Source of the DNA: Paracoccus aerodenitrificans
GTDB taxonomy: Bacteria; Pseudomonadota; Alphaproteobacteria; Rhodobacterales; Rhodobacteraceae
DNA length: 64,000 bases
Assembly (NCBI RefSeq): GCF_027913215.1
Contig: NZ_CP115784.1
Span: 806,001 to 870,000 of the forward strand
Direction of reading: 5' to 3'
Positions 51,480 to 61,247 of the stretch are shown one piece after another. How positions within the stretch are numbered: the first letter of the stretch is position 1; every line of letters starts with the position of its first letter. The position numbers were made by a program, and so were the translations under genes. The notes beneath the pieces were generated by a model, which was not told where the DNA came from, made no database searches, and was given only the letters and a program-made list of their open reading frames with translations.

Positions 51480-54320
51480 ATGACTACTGACGATGATCCG
51501 AAGCGTCCGGCTGATGAGACCCCGAAAGGGCGTCCACAAGACCAGATGGATGCCGCCGCTGTCGAGATGGAGGCATCCGGGCATGGCGGCATGAGCCAAA
51601 GCGAAATCGATGAGCTTGTCGCGTCATCCGATACCGGGGCCAGAACTCCTGCGGGTTGGGTCGGGCGCACGATCCTGATCGTGGCGTTCTGCTGGTCGCT
51701 GTTCCAGCTCTGGATCGCGTCGCCTCTGCCCTTCATGCTGGAAATCGGCATTCTGAACGATACCGAGACCCGCTCGATCCATCTGGCGTTCGCCATGTTC
51801 CTGGCCTATCTCGCCTATCCGGCAGAGCGGACGCCGGTTCAGCTTGTGCTGGCAGTCGCGGTGCCTGTCATCATGACATTCCTGTTCATCGTGGGTGCCG
51901 ATCAGGGACAAAGCTGGTGGATCCTGCTGATCGGGGCTGCCGTGCTTGCCGCGATCCTCGCCGGAAGCCCGAAGGACTGGGTGCCACCCTGGGAATGGGC
52001 GCTGGCGCTGATCTCGGTATTTGTGGCGCTGTATATCTACATCTTCTATGACGCGATTGCCGGTCGTGTCGGCCGTCCGATCACGCAGGATATGGTCGTC
52101 GCTGTTGCCGGTCTGCTGCTGCTGCTGGAGGTCACGCGCCGGGCGCTTGGTCCCGCGCTGATGATCGTCGCGACGGCGTTTCTGGCCTATACGTTCCTTG
52201 GACCCTATATGCCGGATATCATCGCGCATAAGGGTAACTCACTGTCCGAGGTCGCCAACCACCAGTGGATCACCACCGAAGGTGTGTTCGGCATCGCGTT
52301 GGGCGTTTCGACCAGTTTCGTCTTCCTCTTCGTGCTGTTCGGCGCATTGCTGGATAAGGCAGGGGCCGGGAATTATTTCATTCAGGTTGCTTTCTCGTTG
52401 ATGGGGCATATGCGCGGCGGCCCGGCCAAGGCGGCTGTGGTCAGCTCGGCCATGACCGGCCTGATTTCAGGCTCGTCCATCGCAAACGTGGTGACGACCG
52501 GCACGTTTACCATTCCGCTGATGAAGAAGGTCGGCTTCAGTTCCGAAAAGGCCGGTGCCGTCGAGGTGGCATCATCCGTCAACGGTCAGATCATGCCGCC
52601 GGTGATGGGCGCTGCCGCCTTCCTGATGGTCGAATATGTGGGCATTCCCTATTTCGACGTGGTGAAACATGCGTTCCTGCCAGCGACGATTTCCTATATC
52701 GCGCTTGTCTATATCGTCCATCTTGAGGCGATGAAGGCTAATCTGCAAGGTCTGCCGAGTGCATATGAACCTAAGCCGTGGATGGTGCGCATCATTGGTA
52801 TCGCTTTCGCGATAATGATGATTTGCATTCTGGCTTTCGGTATCTATGGGATCACGAACCTTGTGCGTGGGCTTGCTGGGGACTGGAGCCCTTACATCCT
52901 CTTCGGTCTGCTAATGATAGCGTATCTTGGCCTTTTGGAAATCGCATCTAGAGAGAAGCCGCTCAAACTTGACGACCCGAATTCTGAAGTTCTGGCCCTG
53001 CCGCTGCCCGGACCGACTGTTCGATCAGGTCTTCACTTCGTTCTTCCGATTGTTGTGCTGGTCTGGGCGTTGATGGTCGACCGGCTATCGCCGGGTCTGT
53101 CTGCCTTCTGGGCTACGGCCTTCATGATCTTCATTGTGTTGACCCAGCGTCCTCTGATGGCAATCATGCGTCGTATCAACGGAACTGCTGAATCTGTACA
53201 TAGTATTCCCGCCAACTTACGTCAGGGTGTGAATGATCTTGTCGACGGCATGATTGCGGGCGCTCGCAATATGATCGGGATCGGTATCGCCACGGCCACG
53301 GCGGGCATCATCGTCGGTGTGGTCAGCCAGACCGGGGTTGGTTCAGCACTTGCCGATGTGGTCGAGGCGCTATCGGGCGGTAACCTGCTGGCGATCCTGT
53401 TCCTGACGGCGGTTCTGTCGCTGATCCTCGGGATGGGGCTGCCGACGACGGCGAACTATATCGTGGTGTCGGCGCTTCTGGCCCCGGTGATCGTGACACT
53501 TGGCCAGCAGAACGGGCTGATCGTCCCGCTGATCGCCGTCCATCTGTTCGTGTTCTATTTCGGGATCATGGCGGATGTGACGCCTCCGGTCGGGCTTGCG
53601 TCCTTCGCGGCGGCGGCGGTGTCCGGCGGGGACCCGATCAAGACCGGCGTCGTGGCGTTCTTCTACAGCCTGCGGACGGCGGCGCTTCCCTTCCTGTTCA
53701 TCTTCAACACCGATCTGCTGCTGATCGATGTCGGCTGGGTGCACGGGATCTTCGTCTTCCTGACGGCGACTCTGGCGATGCTGCTTTTCGCGGCGGCAAC
53801 GCAGGGATGGTTCCTGACGCGGAACAATATCCTTGAATCGGTCGCGCTGTTGCTGATCGCCTTCACCATCTTCCGGCCCGGCTTCTGGATGGATATGGTG
53901 GCTCCGCCCTGGGACGATCTGCCACCCGCGCAGCTTGAGCAGTCACTGGAAGACGCGCAGGTCGGCCAGCCCTTCCGGTTGATGGTTTCTGGTCTGGATG
54001 CGGTCGGAGAGCCGGTCGAATTCCGGGTCGAAATGCCGGTTCCGGAAGGTGAGACCGGCGCAGACCGGCTGGCCGCTCTGGGGATCGAGACGATCGAGGA
54101 TGGCGACCGGGTGATCATCGACAATGTCGCCTTCGACAGCCCTGCGGCAGAGGCCGGGCTGGATTGGGATCAGGAAATCATGATGGTGCGGGCTCCTGCC
54201 GCGGCTCCGTCGAAATACCTGATGTATATTCCGGCCTTCGCGCTGCTTGCTCTGGTAATCTGGTGGCAGCGCCGGCGTGGCGGTGCGGGCGGCGGAACGG
54301 CCGTTCTGGCCTCGGCATAG
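51480..54320 (+). CDS. TRAP transporter fused permease (4TM/12TM)
   Basis: The 946-residue inner-membrane protein combines the small (DctQ-like) and large (DctM-like) TRAP subunits and uses ion gradients for uptake. Family sequences include SGSSIANVVTTGTFTIPLMK, ASSVNGQIMPPVMGAAAFLM and LGMGLPTTANYIVVSALLAP. Residues about 810-910 form a soluble C-terminal extension of the DUF3394 type with a PDZ-like FDSPAAEAGLDWDQEIM, followed by a last TM. The acidic N-terminal leader has three possible starts (GTG 51438, ATG 51444, ATG 51480); the last has GGGGATTGG upstream. Confidence 0.93.
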   Translation: MTTDDDPKRPADETPKGRPQDQMDAAAVEMEASGHGGMSQSEIDELVASSDTGARTPAGWVGRTILIVAFCWSLFQLWIASPLPFMLEIGILNDTETRSIHLAFAMFLAYLAYPAERTPVQLVLAVAVPVIMTFLFIVGADQGQSWWILLIGAAVLAAILAGSPKDWVPPWEWALALISVFVALYIYIFYDAIAGRVGRPITQDMVVAVAGLLLLLEVTRRALGPALMIVATAFLAYTFLGPYMPDIIAHKGNSLSEVANHQWITTEGVFGIALGVSTSFVFLFVLFGALLDKAGAGNYFIQVAFSLMGHMRGGPAKAAVVSSAMTGLISGSSIANVVTTGTFTIPLMKKVGFSSEKAGAVEVASSVNGQIMPPVMGAAAFLMVEYVGIPYFDVVKHAFLPATISYIALVYIVHLEAMKANLQGLPSAYEPKPWMVRIIGIAFAIMMICILAFGIYGITNLVRGLAGDWSPYILFGLLMIAYLGLLEIASREKPLKLDDPNSEVLALPLPGPTVRSGLHFVLPIVVLVWALMVDRLSPGLSAFWATAFMIFIVLTQRPLMAIMRRINGTAESVHSIPANLRQGVNDLVDGMIAGARNMIGIGIATATAGIIVGVVSQTGVGSALADVVEALSGGNLLAILFLTAVLSLILGMGLPTTANYIVVSALLAPVIVTLGQQNGLIVPLIAVHLFVFYFGIMADVTPPVGLASFAAAAVSGGDPIKTGVVAFFYSLRTAALPFLFIFNTDLLLIDVGWVHGIFVFLTATLAMLLFAAATQGWFLTRNNILESVALLLIAFTIFRPGFWMDMVAPPWDDLPPAQLEQSLEDAQVGQPFRLMVSGLDAVGEPVEFRVEMPVPEGETGADRLAALGIETIEDGDRVIIDNVAFDSPAAEAGLDWDQEIMMVRAPAAAPSKYLMYIPAFALLALVIWWQRRRGGAGGGTAVLASA

Positions 54321-54335
54321 GAAAGGACAGCTATT

Positions 54336-54761
54336 ATGTTTGATACGATCTTGCTGCCCATCGACCTTCAGCATCGGTCAAGCTGGAAACAGGCTTTGCC
54401 GGTCGCGCGAGGGCTGCTGAACGAAGGCGGTACGCTGCATGTTCTGGGCATCGTGCATGATGTCGGGAATGCCTGGGTCGCCAGCTATCTTCCGAAGGGC
54501 TACGAAAAACGCGCTTTGGATGAGATGAAAAAGCAGCTTGGCGGTTTCGTCAGCCGCGAGGCCGCCGATCTGCCCAATGTCACGACGCATGTCGGACACG
54601 GCCATATTGCCGAGACGATTATCGGGATGGCCGAGAATGTCAGCGCCGATCTGATTGTGATGTCGTCGCGCTCGCCGGATGAGATGCGGACCTTCCGCAT
54701 CGCCAGCCAGGGCGACCGTGTTGTCAGGCATTCGCCGATCAGCGTCCTGATCGTGCGCTGA
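54336..54761 (+). CDS. Universal stress protein (UspA family)
   Basis: The 141-residue protein has the Usp fold: FDTILLPIDLQHRSSWKQAL at the N-terminus and a C-terminal ATP-binding region DLIVMSSRSPDEMRTFRIAS then GDRVVRHSPISVLIVR. The classic G-x2-G-x9-G glycines are altered (SSRSPDEM), so nucleotide binding is uncertain. It lies 15 bp after the TRAP permease. Usp genes commonly accompany TRAP operons, as in TeaD, which binds ATP and tunes transport. Confidence 0.9.
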   Translation: MFDTILLPIDLQHRSSWKQALPVARGLLNEGGTLHVLGIVHDVGNAWVASYLPKGYEKRALDEMKKQLGGFVSREAADLPNVTTHVGHGHIAETIIGMAENVSADLIVMSSRSPDEMRTFRIASQGDRVVRHSPISVLIVR

Positions 54762-54786
54762 TCGCCTCAGGCTGACTGCGGGGAAA

Positions 54787-54810
54787 GGGGTGGAGTACCG
54801 CCCCTTTTTT
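54787..54810 (+). terminator. Intrinsic terminator after usp
   Basis: GGGGTGG (54787-54793) pairs with CCGCCCC (54798-54804, one G-T mismatch-type pair) around an AGTA loop. It is followed by six T residues (54805-54810). Confidence 0.75.
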
Positions 54811-54819
54811 CATGAAAAC

Positions 54820-55290
54820 CTACAGCTCCGTCTGCGGCATTGGCGGTGAGTTTTCGGGCGGAGACCATCGTTCGGGCGCCGTTCCGCGGTCCCGGTCATT
54901 CTCGGGAAGCAGCTTTTGCAGTTCTTCCATCGAAGGCGGCGGCGGAGCATCGGCGCGGCGGCGCAGGATGATGTCGCCATTCGGCAGCCTTTCGGGCCTG
55001 TGATAATTCCCGAAATCATCGACCAGCCGCGCGAATTCGTCCATCGCCGGGCTGAACTCATTCATCGTGCTGGAAAGCTCATTGCCCAGACCCTCAAGAT
55101 GCGGCTGAAGCCGGTTGAAAAGCTGGTCCATCATCCCTTCGATGCCTTGTCCGATTTCACCCATCGGATCATCTGGCGCGTCAGCCGAGGGCGGCGTCTC
55201 ATCGGCGGGCGGCATTTCCCATTGCTGAGCCGGGACGGGCGAGGCAATCGACAGCCCGAGGATAAATGCGGCAAAAAATCCTGATCTCAT
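54820..55290 (-). CDS. Small exported hypothetical protein
   Basis: The 156-residue protein has a signal peptide (FFAAFILGLSIASPVPA-QQ), an acidic Pro-rich start and an amphipathic helix region IGQGIEGMMDQLFNRLQPHL. The charged, Pro-rich C-terminus contains GDIILRRRADAPPPP. Similar small periplasmic proteins of unknown role occur in Rhodobacteraceae. The ATG at 55290 starts the signal peptide. Confidence 0.7.
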   Translation of the reverse strand: MRSGFFAAFILGLSIASPVPAQQWEMPPADETPPSADAPDDPMGEIGQGIEGMMDQLFNRLQPHLEGLGNELSSTMNEFSPAMDEFARLVDDFGNYHRPERLPNGDIILRRRADAPPPPSMEELQKLLPENDRDRGTAPERWSPPENSPPMPQTEL

Positions 55291-55357
55291 TCGGCGTCCC
55301 CAGATATGCGGTGCAGCAAAGGAAACCGATCCGAACTGCCTCAGGTTCCCTTGCCGG

Positions 55358-56071
55358 TCACGAACCGCGCGGCGCATGGCTCAGCCGGAAACTGTGCCAG
55401 GCATCGTTGATGGCGCGGGTGCGGGCCTCTGCCAGCCGGATCGCCTCTTTCGGCAGACCTGCGGCAATCGCCCGGTCGGGATGGTTCTCACGGATCAGCA
55501 TCCGCCAGCGTTTGCGCCCTTCCTCAAGGCTGGCATCGGGGGGAACGCCCAGAACCTCGCAGGGAGGGCAGCCGGATTCCGGGTCGTGGCGAATGATGAT
55601 CGCATTCAGCCGCGCGGCAGTGATCCCGAAAATCCTGGCGATATCGTCGAGCATATCCTTTTCCGACTGATGCAGAGAACCGTCGGCTGTGGCCATGATC
55701 ACCAGACCTTCGACAACATCTTCCAGCACGGGATCGCCCGGCGCGAACATGCGGGCGATGCGATGCGCCCATGCGTCATATCCGGCAGTGTTCTGGCGCG
55801 CGAGATCGAAAACCCGCGCCGCGTTTTTCTCTTCGGCGCGGGGGATGGTGAAAACCCGCCGGAAGGCCGCGACCTCCGAGCGATCGACCCGCCCATCTGC
55901 CTTGGCCAGCTTTGCACCAAGCGCGATCACCGCGATGGTGAAGGCAACCGATTTTTCCGGAGGCGTGGCGGGGCGTTTCGCGCCCAGAAACGCCGCCATA
56001 CGGTCGGCAATCCGCTGCCAGAAACTGCGCGGGCGGGGAAGTTCAGGTGCTGGAGCAGGTGCGGCGGCCAT
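55358..56071 (-). CDS. DjlA-like TerB and J-domain protein
   Basis: The 237-residue protein has a TerB-like helical domain (about residues 40-150: ALGAKLAKADGRVDRSEVAA and VIMATADGSLHQSEKDMLDD) and a C-terminal J domain with HPD in LIRENHPDRAIAAGLPK. It lacks the N-terminal membrane anchor of enterobacterial DjlA. It probably stimulates DnaK on specific clients. Start ATG 56071. Confidence 0.9.
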   Translation of the reverse strand: MAAAPAPAPELPRPRSFWQRIADRMAAFLGAKRPATPPEKSVAFTIAVIALGAKLAKADGRVDRSEVAAFRRVFTIPRAEEKNAARVFDLARQNTAGYDAWAHRIARMFAPGDPVLEDVVEGLVIMATADGSLHQSEKDMLDDIARIFGITAARLNAIIIRHDPESGCPPCEVLGVPPDASLEEGRKRWRMLIRENHPDRAIAAGLPKEAIRLAEARTRAINDAWHSFRLSHAPRGS

Positions 56072-56178
56072 AATGCTGCGGATGCTAACTGGATTTTCCG
56101 GTCTGTGCCAGAGACAGCGGCGGGAAGAGGCTCTTACGCCGAAGCAGAAAATACAGCTCGGTCAGGGCCTGATCCCGC

Positions 56179-56694
56179 TCAACGCCCGTCGATCCGGACG
56201 AAATCCATGACGCTGCCGTCACCGGGTTTGATCTCGGCCCAGTCCTCGATCTGAAAATCGACAACCAGAGTCGCCGCCGTCGGAAAACGCCGGAAATCCG
56301 GATCGACCGGAGGGCGGGCGGGCAGGCTTGCCGCAAACTCGGCAATGCCGGGATTATGGCCGATCATCATCACGGTCTGATGCGTCGCGGTTTTCAGCAC
56401 ATTCAGCATCTCGGCAGGTCGGGCATGAAACAGCTTCTCCTCGAACCGCAGCACCGGACGCACCTCAAGCGGAGCACTTGCAATCCGGTCCCATGTCTCG
56501 CGCGTCCGGGCTGAGGGAGAACACAGCACTTCCTCGGGCTCATAGCCGCGTGAGGCCATGAAATCACCAAGCAGAATGGCCGAACGCCGCCCACGCGCAT
56601 TCAGCGGCCGATCAAAATCCTCAAGCTGCGGATCGTCCCAGGCGGATTTGGCGTGACGGGTCAGGATCAGGCGTCGGTATCCGGTTGGGGTCAT
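56179..56694 (-). CDS. Histidine phosphatase (SixA-like)
   Basis: The 171-residue protein has the phosphohistidine active-site motif LTRHAKSAW (R13, H14), DFDRPLNARGRR in the SixA style, and the second catalytic His in MMIGHNPGIAEFA. SixA enzymes remove phosphate from histidine phosphotransfer proteins. The ATG at 56694 gives the family-typical start; an extension to 56739 is possible. Confidence 0.88.
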   Translation of the reverse strand: MTPTGYRRLILTRHAKSAWDDPQLEDFDRPLNARGRRSAILLGDFMASRGYEPEEVLCSPSARTRETWDRIASAPLEVRPVLRFEEKLFHARPAEMLNVLKTATHQTVMMIGHNPGIAEFAASLPARPPVDPDFRRFPTAATLVVDFQIEDWAEIKPGDGSVMDFVRIDGR

Positions 56695-56821
56695 GGAATG
56701 ATCGGCCTCATGTGACAGGATGTGAACGGAGCCTGCCATATGTTATACGGACAGGGCAAGCGTCCTCGGTACAGGCAAAACGGCAAATGACGTTCCGCTG
56801 TGCGATGCGTCTTGCGAAGGC

Positions 56822-57736
56822 TCAAAGCCCGCTCTCGCCCTGACGAAGCCCGCGCGGTTTCACGCGGGGCGTCGTAGAGCGGATCAGGCTGCCCGCGCCA
56901 TGTTCGGTAAAAAGCTCCAGCAGGGTCGCATTGGGAACCCGGCCATCGAGGATGACAACCGCCCGGACACCTTCCTCGATTGCTTTCAGAGCGGTTTCGG
57001 TCTTCGGGATCATGCCGCCATTGATGGTTCCGTCCGAGATCATGTCGCGGACCTGCTCGGGCGTCATCTGGGTCACCACCTCGCCAGAGCCATCTTTCAC
57101 GCCCGACACATCGGTTAGCAGAAGCAGGCGGTCCGCCTTCAGCGCCCCGGCAATCGCACCGGCTGCGGTATCGCCATTGACGTTGAAGGTCTCGTTATCC
57201 TCCATGCCGGTGGCGACCGGCGCGATGACCGGAATCAGCCCGGCAAGATACAGATCGCGGATGATCTGGACATTCATCTCGACCGGCCTGCCGACGAAAC
57301 CAAGCTCTGGATCGTCCGCCTCGCAGACCATCAGATCGTCATCCTTGCCGGAAATTCCGATCGCGCGACCGCCCGCATCGTTGATCGCCTGCACGATTCG
57401 CTTGTTGACCAGACCTGACAGAACCATTTCGACGACCTCCACCGTCTGCTTGGTCGTCACCCGTTTGCCGCGGACGAAACTGCTTTCGATGCCAAGCCTG
57501 CCAAGCAGATCGTTAATCATCGGCCCGCCGCCATGCACCACGACGGGGTGGATGCCCACCTGCTTCATCAGCACGATATCCGAAGCGAACTTGGCCATTT
57601 CGGCGTCGTCGCCCATCGCATTGCCGCCGAATTTGACCACGACAACCGCTCCGGAATAGCGCTGCATATAGGGCAGGGCTTCGGAAAGCGTCTCGGCGGC
57701 GGCGGCGAAATCTCGGGTCATATCCTGCTGTCTCAT
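56822..57736 (-). CDS. argB: Acetylglutamate kinase
   Basis: The 304-residue enzyme phosphorylates N-acetylglutamate in arginine synthesis. Conserved sequences are [12 protein letters not shown] near residue 32, [14 protein letters not shown], the feedback-sensitive family blocks [20 protein letters not shown] and [23 protein letters not shown] precedes the ATG at 57736; ATG 57721 is an alternative. It lies 93 bp after engB on the same strand. Confidence 0.96.
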   Translation of the reverse strand: MRQQDMTRDFAAAAETLSEALPYMQRYSGAVVVVKFGGNAMGDDAEMAKFASDIVLMKQVGIHPVVVHGGGPMINDLLGRLGIESSFVRGKRVTTKQTVEVVEMVLSGLVNKRIVQAINDAGGRAIGISGKDDDLMVCEADDPELGFVGRPVEMNVQIIRDLYLAGLIPVIAPVATGMEDNETFNVNGDTAAGAIAGALKADRLLLLTDVSGVKDGSGEVVTQMTPEQVRDMISDGTINGGMIPKTETALKAIEEGVRAVVILDGRVPNATLLELFTEHGAGSLIRSTTPRVKPRGLRQGESGL

Positions 57737-57829
57737 GCTGCGGTCCCTTCGGCTGACGTGCAGGTTAGGGGCAGCTTGCGGCGGCGTCCAGAGGCGGAAG
57801 GCCCGCCGATCCGCCGCATCCCTTGATTT

Positions 57830-58480
57830 TCAGTCCAGCCCGGCGATGATCGCCCGCAGCGTGGCGATGCCCTGACCCTTGTCCGAGGATGTGACAACCA
57901 GCTCGGGATAGGCTGCCGGGTGTTTTTGCAGCGTATCCGCGACCTGATCTATGACGGGCTTGATCGCGTTCGGACCCAGCTTGTCGGCTTTGGTCAGAAC
58001 GACCTGAAACGGCACGGCCGATCTGTCGAGAAGCGTCATGATCTCGTGATCGACCGGTTTGACGCCGTGACGCGAATCGATCAGGCAGAACGCGCGACGC
58101 AATGTCGGGCGGCCGGACAGATAGGATTTCAGCAGAGCCTGCCATTTCTGAACGACCGCCACCGGAGCCTTGGCGAAACCATAGCCGGGAAGGTCGACAA
58201 GATAGGCCTGCTGACCAAGTGCGAAATAGTTGATTTCCTGAGTCCGCCCCGGCGTGTTCGAGGCCCGCGCAATGCCCTTCCGTCCGGTCAGCGCGTTGAT
58301 CAGGCTCGACTTCCCGACATTCGAACGACCGGCGAAACAAACCTCGGGCCGGTCGGCCGGAGGCAGCCCGTCCATTGCGACAACGCCTTTGACGAAATCC
58401 ACCGGACCGGCGAAAATCTGCCTTGCGGTCTCGGCTGCGTCTGGCTCGGGATCGGGCGCGACCGGAAACGCGACCTTCAT
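57830..58480 (-). CDS. engB: Ribosome biogenesis GTPase YihA/EngB
   Basis: This 216-residue TRAFAC GTPase is needed for assembly of the 50S subunit. G1 is GRSNVGKSS (residues 51-59). The G2 threonine lies in SNTPGRTQEINYF, G3 is DLPGYGFA, and G4 is VLTKADKLG. The start overlaps the MOSC-protein stop (ATGA). Confidence 0.95.
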   Translation of the reverse strand: MKVAFPVAPDPEPDAAETARQIFAGPVDFVKGVVAMDGLPPADRPEVCFAGRSNVGKSSLINALTGRKGIARASNTPGRTQEINYFALGQQAYLVDLPGYGFAKAPVAVVQKWQALLKSYLSGRPTLRRAFCLIDSRHGVKPVDHEIMTLLDRSAVPFQVVLTKADKLGPNAIKPVIDQVADTLQKHPAAYPELVVTSSDKGQGIATLRAIIAGLD

Positions 58481-59283
58481 GCGTCGCTGTCCCGGTCCGG
58501 TTGCTCCGCGTCGCCTGAGGTCTCGACAAGAGCGATTTCATCCATCTCGGCCAGTTCGCCGCCCTCAAGCACTTCGGCGTAAACCCCGAAATTGCTGTGA
58601 CCGTAATGCTCTCCCAACGCGCGGACCATATCGTGATCGGGCTTGCCGGTTTGCGTATCCACGGCGGGCGCAGAGCAGCGGCCAATCGGTTCCATGACAC
58701 GCAGCCGTGCCGGGCCGATGGTCAGTTCGCGGCCGATCCAGTCGAGCTCGGCAAAGGGTTTCGCCCCTTCGATCCACAGATTTCCGCGCCAGCGTTCCAC
58801 CCCAAGCCGTCCGCCAACTTTGGTTTCCAGCTCACTGAGACTGTCCAGAGAATTGATCGAGACAAAGGGCTTCTTGCTGTCAGTCAGCGCATCCGGTGCG
58901 GTCACAAGCCGCGCCGGTGGCTCTTTATTTTCGGGCCAGAGCGGGGTGACCCATTCAATCAGCCGCTCTGCGTCGTCCTCGACATTCGGGTCAATGGTGA
59001 TCTCGCCCTGCTCCGGATGGCTCAGGGACAGTTTCCCATCGGACAGCCCGCCGCTGACCGCCTGAAGGGCAGGGGATGCCGCCGCCCGCAGAAAGGCAGA
59101 TTTCGGCAGCCACTGCCCAAGCGAGCCATCTTCGTTCAGTTTCTTGGTGGCTCCGTCATGCATGACGGCCCAGTACCGATCGAAGGGCAGGGTCTCGCCC
59201 TTCGACAGTTCGACACGGCTCAGCCGCTCTCGCCCGATTGCCTTCAGCGGATAGCGCCAGATCTGAGCGAGCCGGGCGGTCAT
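58477..59283 (-). CDS. MOSC domain-containing protein
   Basis: The 268-residue protein has an N-terminal MOSC beta-barrel (IWRYPLKAIGRERLSRVELS) and a C-terminal MOSC domain (NLWIEGAKPFAELDWIGREL, then EPIGRCSAPAVDTQTGKPD with the conserved Cys). MOSC proteins handle sulfur bound to molybdenum cofactor or pyridoxal enzymes. It overlaps yidC and engB at its ends, so it is part of the same transcript. Confidence 0.9.
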   Translation of the reverse strand: MTARLAQIWRYPLKAIGRERLSRVELSKGETLPFDRYWAVMHDGATKKLNEDGSLGQWLPKSAFLRAAASPALQAVSGGLSDGKLSLSHPEQGEITIDPNVEDDAERLIEWVTPLWPENKEPPARLVTAPDALTDSKKPFVSINSLDSLSELETKVGGRLGVERWRGNLWIEGAKPFAELDWIGRELTIGPARLRVMEPIGRCSAPAVDTQTGKPDHDMVRALGEHYGHSNFGVYAEVLEGGELAEMDEIALVETSGDAEQPDRDSDA

Positions 59284-61136
59284 TTCTTTTTCCGCTTCGG
59301 AATGCTTTCGCGGATATTACCGAACAGGTTCGGCGGATGACCATGCATCGACATGATCGCATATTGCTGACCGATGGTGATGACGTTGTTGGTAATCCAG
59401 TACAGCACCAGACCCGAGGCAAAACCGCCCAACATGAACATGAAGATCCACGGCATCCATGCGAAGATCATCTTCTGCGTCGGGTCGGCAGGGGCCGGGT
59501 TCAGCTTCTGCTGAAGCCACATCGAGATGCCCAGAATGATTGCCATGATCGACAGCGAGATGATCCCGACCAGGCTGTCCCGCGCCGGTGCCGCATAAGG
59601 CAGCAGCCCGAACAGGTTCAGGATCGAGGACGGATCAGGCGCCGACAGGTCGCGGATCCAGCCGACCCACGGGGCCTGACGCAGTTCAAGCGTGACGAAA
59701 ATCACCTTGTAGAGGCTGAAGAAGATCGGAATCTGGATCAGGATCGGCAGGCAGCCCGCCGCCGGATTGACCTTCTCCTTCTTGTACAGCGCCATCATTT
59801 CCTGCTGCATCTTGGCGCGGTCGTCGCCGACGCGTTCCTTCAGCGCCTCCATCTGCGGCTGCAACTCGCGCATCCGCGCCATCGAGATGTAGGATTTGCG
59901 TGCCAGCGGGAAAACGATGGCTTTCAGGATGAAGGTCAGGGCGATGATCGACCAGCCCATATTGCCGATATGATTGTTCAGCCAGTGCAGCACGCGGAAA
60001 ATCGGCTTGGTCAGGAAATAAAACCAGCCCCAGTCGATCGAATCGACAAAGCGCTGAATGCTCGGATTTTCCTCATAATTGCGGATGGCTTCCCATTCTT
60101 TCGCACCTGCGAACAGATAGGATTCCCGTGATACCGATTGGCCCGGGGCAACGGTTTCGACCGGGAAACGGGTCTCGGTCTGATAGATATCCGCACCCTC
60201 GGCGTATTTCGTCACGGCGGTGAAATTGGTGCCCGGTGCAGGGGCCAGAGTCGTCATCCAGTATTTATCGGTGAAGCCGATCCAGCCATTTTCGGTCACG
60301 TTCAGCAGCTCGGCACGGCCTTCGCGCGGCACATTGTCCAGATCGACGATATTCTTGTATTTCGTCGTGTGCAGATCGCCATCGGTCATCGCGACCATGC
60401 CTTCATGCAGGACGAAGAAATTTTGCGTGTCCGGTTGTCCGTGACGGGCAATAATGCCATAGGGGGCAGCCACGAACGGCCTGTCGGTCGTGTTTTCGAC
60501 GGACTGGTTGACGGTGAACATATATTTCTCATCAAGCGAAAAGACGCGCCGGAAGATCTGTCCCTGACCGTTATCCCAGACCAGCGTGACCGGGCTGTCG
60601 GGGGTGAGCGTCTCACCCTGCTCGACCTGCCAGATTGTGCTGGCATTGGGAACCGCTGCCGGGTCGGTGCCTGCGCCCGGGCTCCACCCATAGACGGCGT
60701 AATAGGGTTTTTGTAGCGTCAGTTCGGGATTGCCGCCCGGAGCAATCGGGGTTCCCGCGGATTCCGGCTGCAAATAGCTTGCATCGGTCGGGGTCAGCAG
60801 CCGCACGAAGGGAGATTCCGGGTCAAGCGTCTCACGATAGCTGGTCAGAAGCAGGTCGTCGATCCGACCGCCTGCAAGCGAGATCGAACCTTCCAGAGAG
60901 GGGCTTTCGATGCCGATGCGACCGGCAGAGCCTGATGGATCCTGTGGCCCGGTCGCAGCCGCAGGAGCGGTTCCGCTTGCCGCATCCGGTGCAACCGCAG
61001 CAGGTTGCGTGGTTTCCGTGCTGGCCTGTTGTTCTTCGACAGGCGGCGGCTCGGGTGCGAAGAAGGTGAACCAGACCAGCACCACGACCATGGACAGAAC
61101 CATTGCCAGGATAAGATTTCGGTTGTTGTCTTCCAT
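59280..61136 (-). CDS. yidC: Membrane protein insertase YidC
   Basis: The 618-residue protein has an N-terminal membrane segment (ILAMVLSMVVVLVWFTFF) and a large periplasmic domain (about residues 60-370). The conserved insertase core has TM segments around SIIALTFILKAIVFPLARKS, NPAAGCLPILIQIPIFFSLY and SGLVLYWITNNVITIGQQ. It inserts and folds inner-membrane proteins with or without SecYEG. The Pro/Ala-rich linker after TM1 is typical of Alphaproteobacteria. Confidence 0.97.
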   Translation of the reverse strand: MEDNNRNLILAMVLSMVVVLVWFTFFAPEPPPVEEQQASTETTQPAAVAPDAASGTAPAAATGPQDPSGSAGRIGIESPSLEGSISLAGGRIDDLLLTSYRETLDPESPFVRLLTPTDASYLQPESAGTPIAPGGNPELTLQKPYYAVYGWSPGAGTDPAAVPNASTIWQVEQGETLTPDSPVTLVWDNGQGQIFRRVFSLDEKYMFTVNQSVENTTDRPFVAAPYGIIARHGQPDTQNFFVLHEGMVAMTDGDLHTTKYKNIVDLDNVPREGRAELLNVTENGWIGFTDKYWMTTLAPAPGTNFTAVTKYAEGADIYQTETRFPVETVAPGQSVSRESYLFAGAKEWEAIRNYEENPSIQRFVDSIDWGWFYFLTKPIFRVLHWLNNHIGNMGWSIIALTFILKAIVFPLARKSYISMARMRELQPQMEALKERVGDDRAKMQQEMMALYKKEKVNPAAGCLPILIQIPIFFSLYKVIFVTLELRQAPWVGWIRDLSAPDPSSILNLFGLLPYAAPARDSLVGIISLSIMAIILGISMWLQQKLNPAPADPTQKMIFAWMPWIFMFMLGGFASGLVLYWITNNVITIGQQYAIMSMHGHPPNLFGNIRESIPKRKKK

Positions 61137-61247
61137 GCGGTGTAGAGCCCCCTATTGTCAGGGTGGGTTCAACAGAAGGGGCGGGCAAAGGTCAAGGCGA
61201 TTCCCATGATAAATCCGGGCTGAAGCCGAGATGCGCGTCTTCACGCA

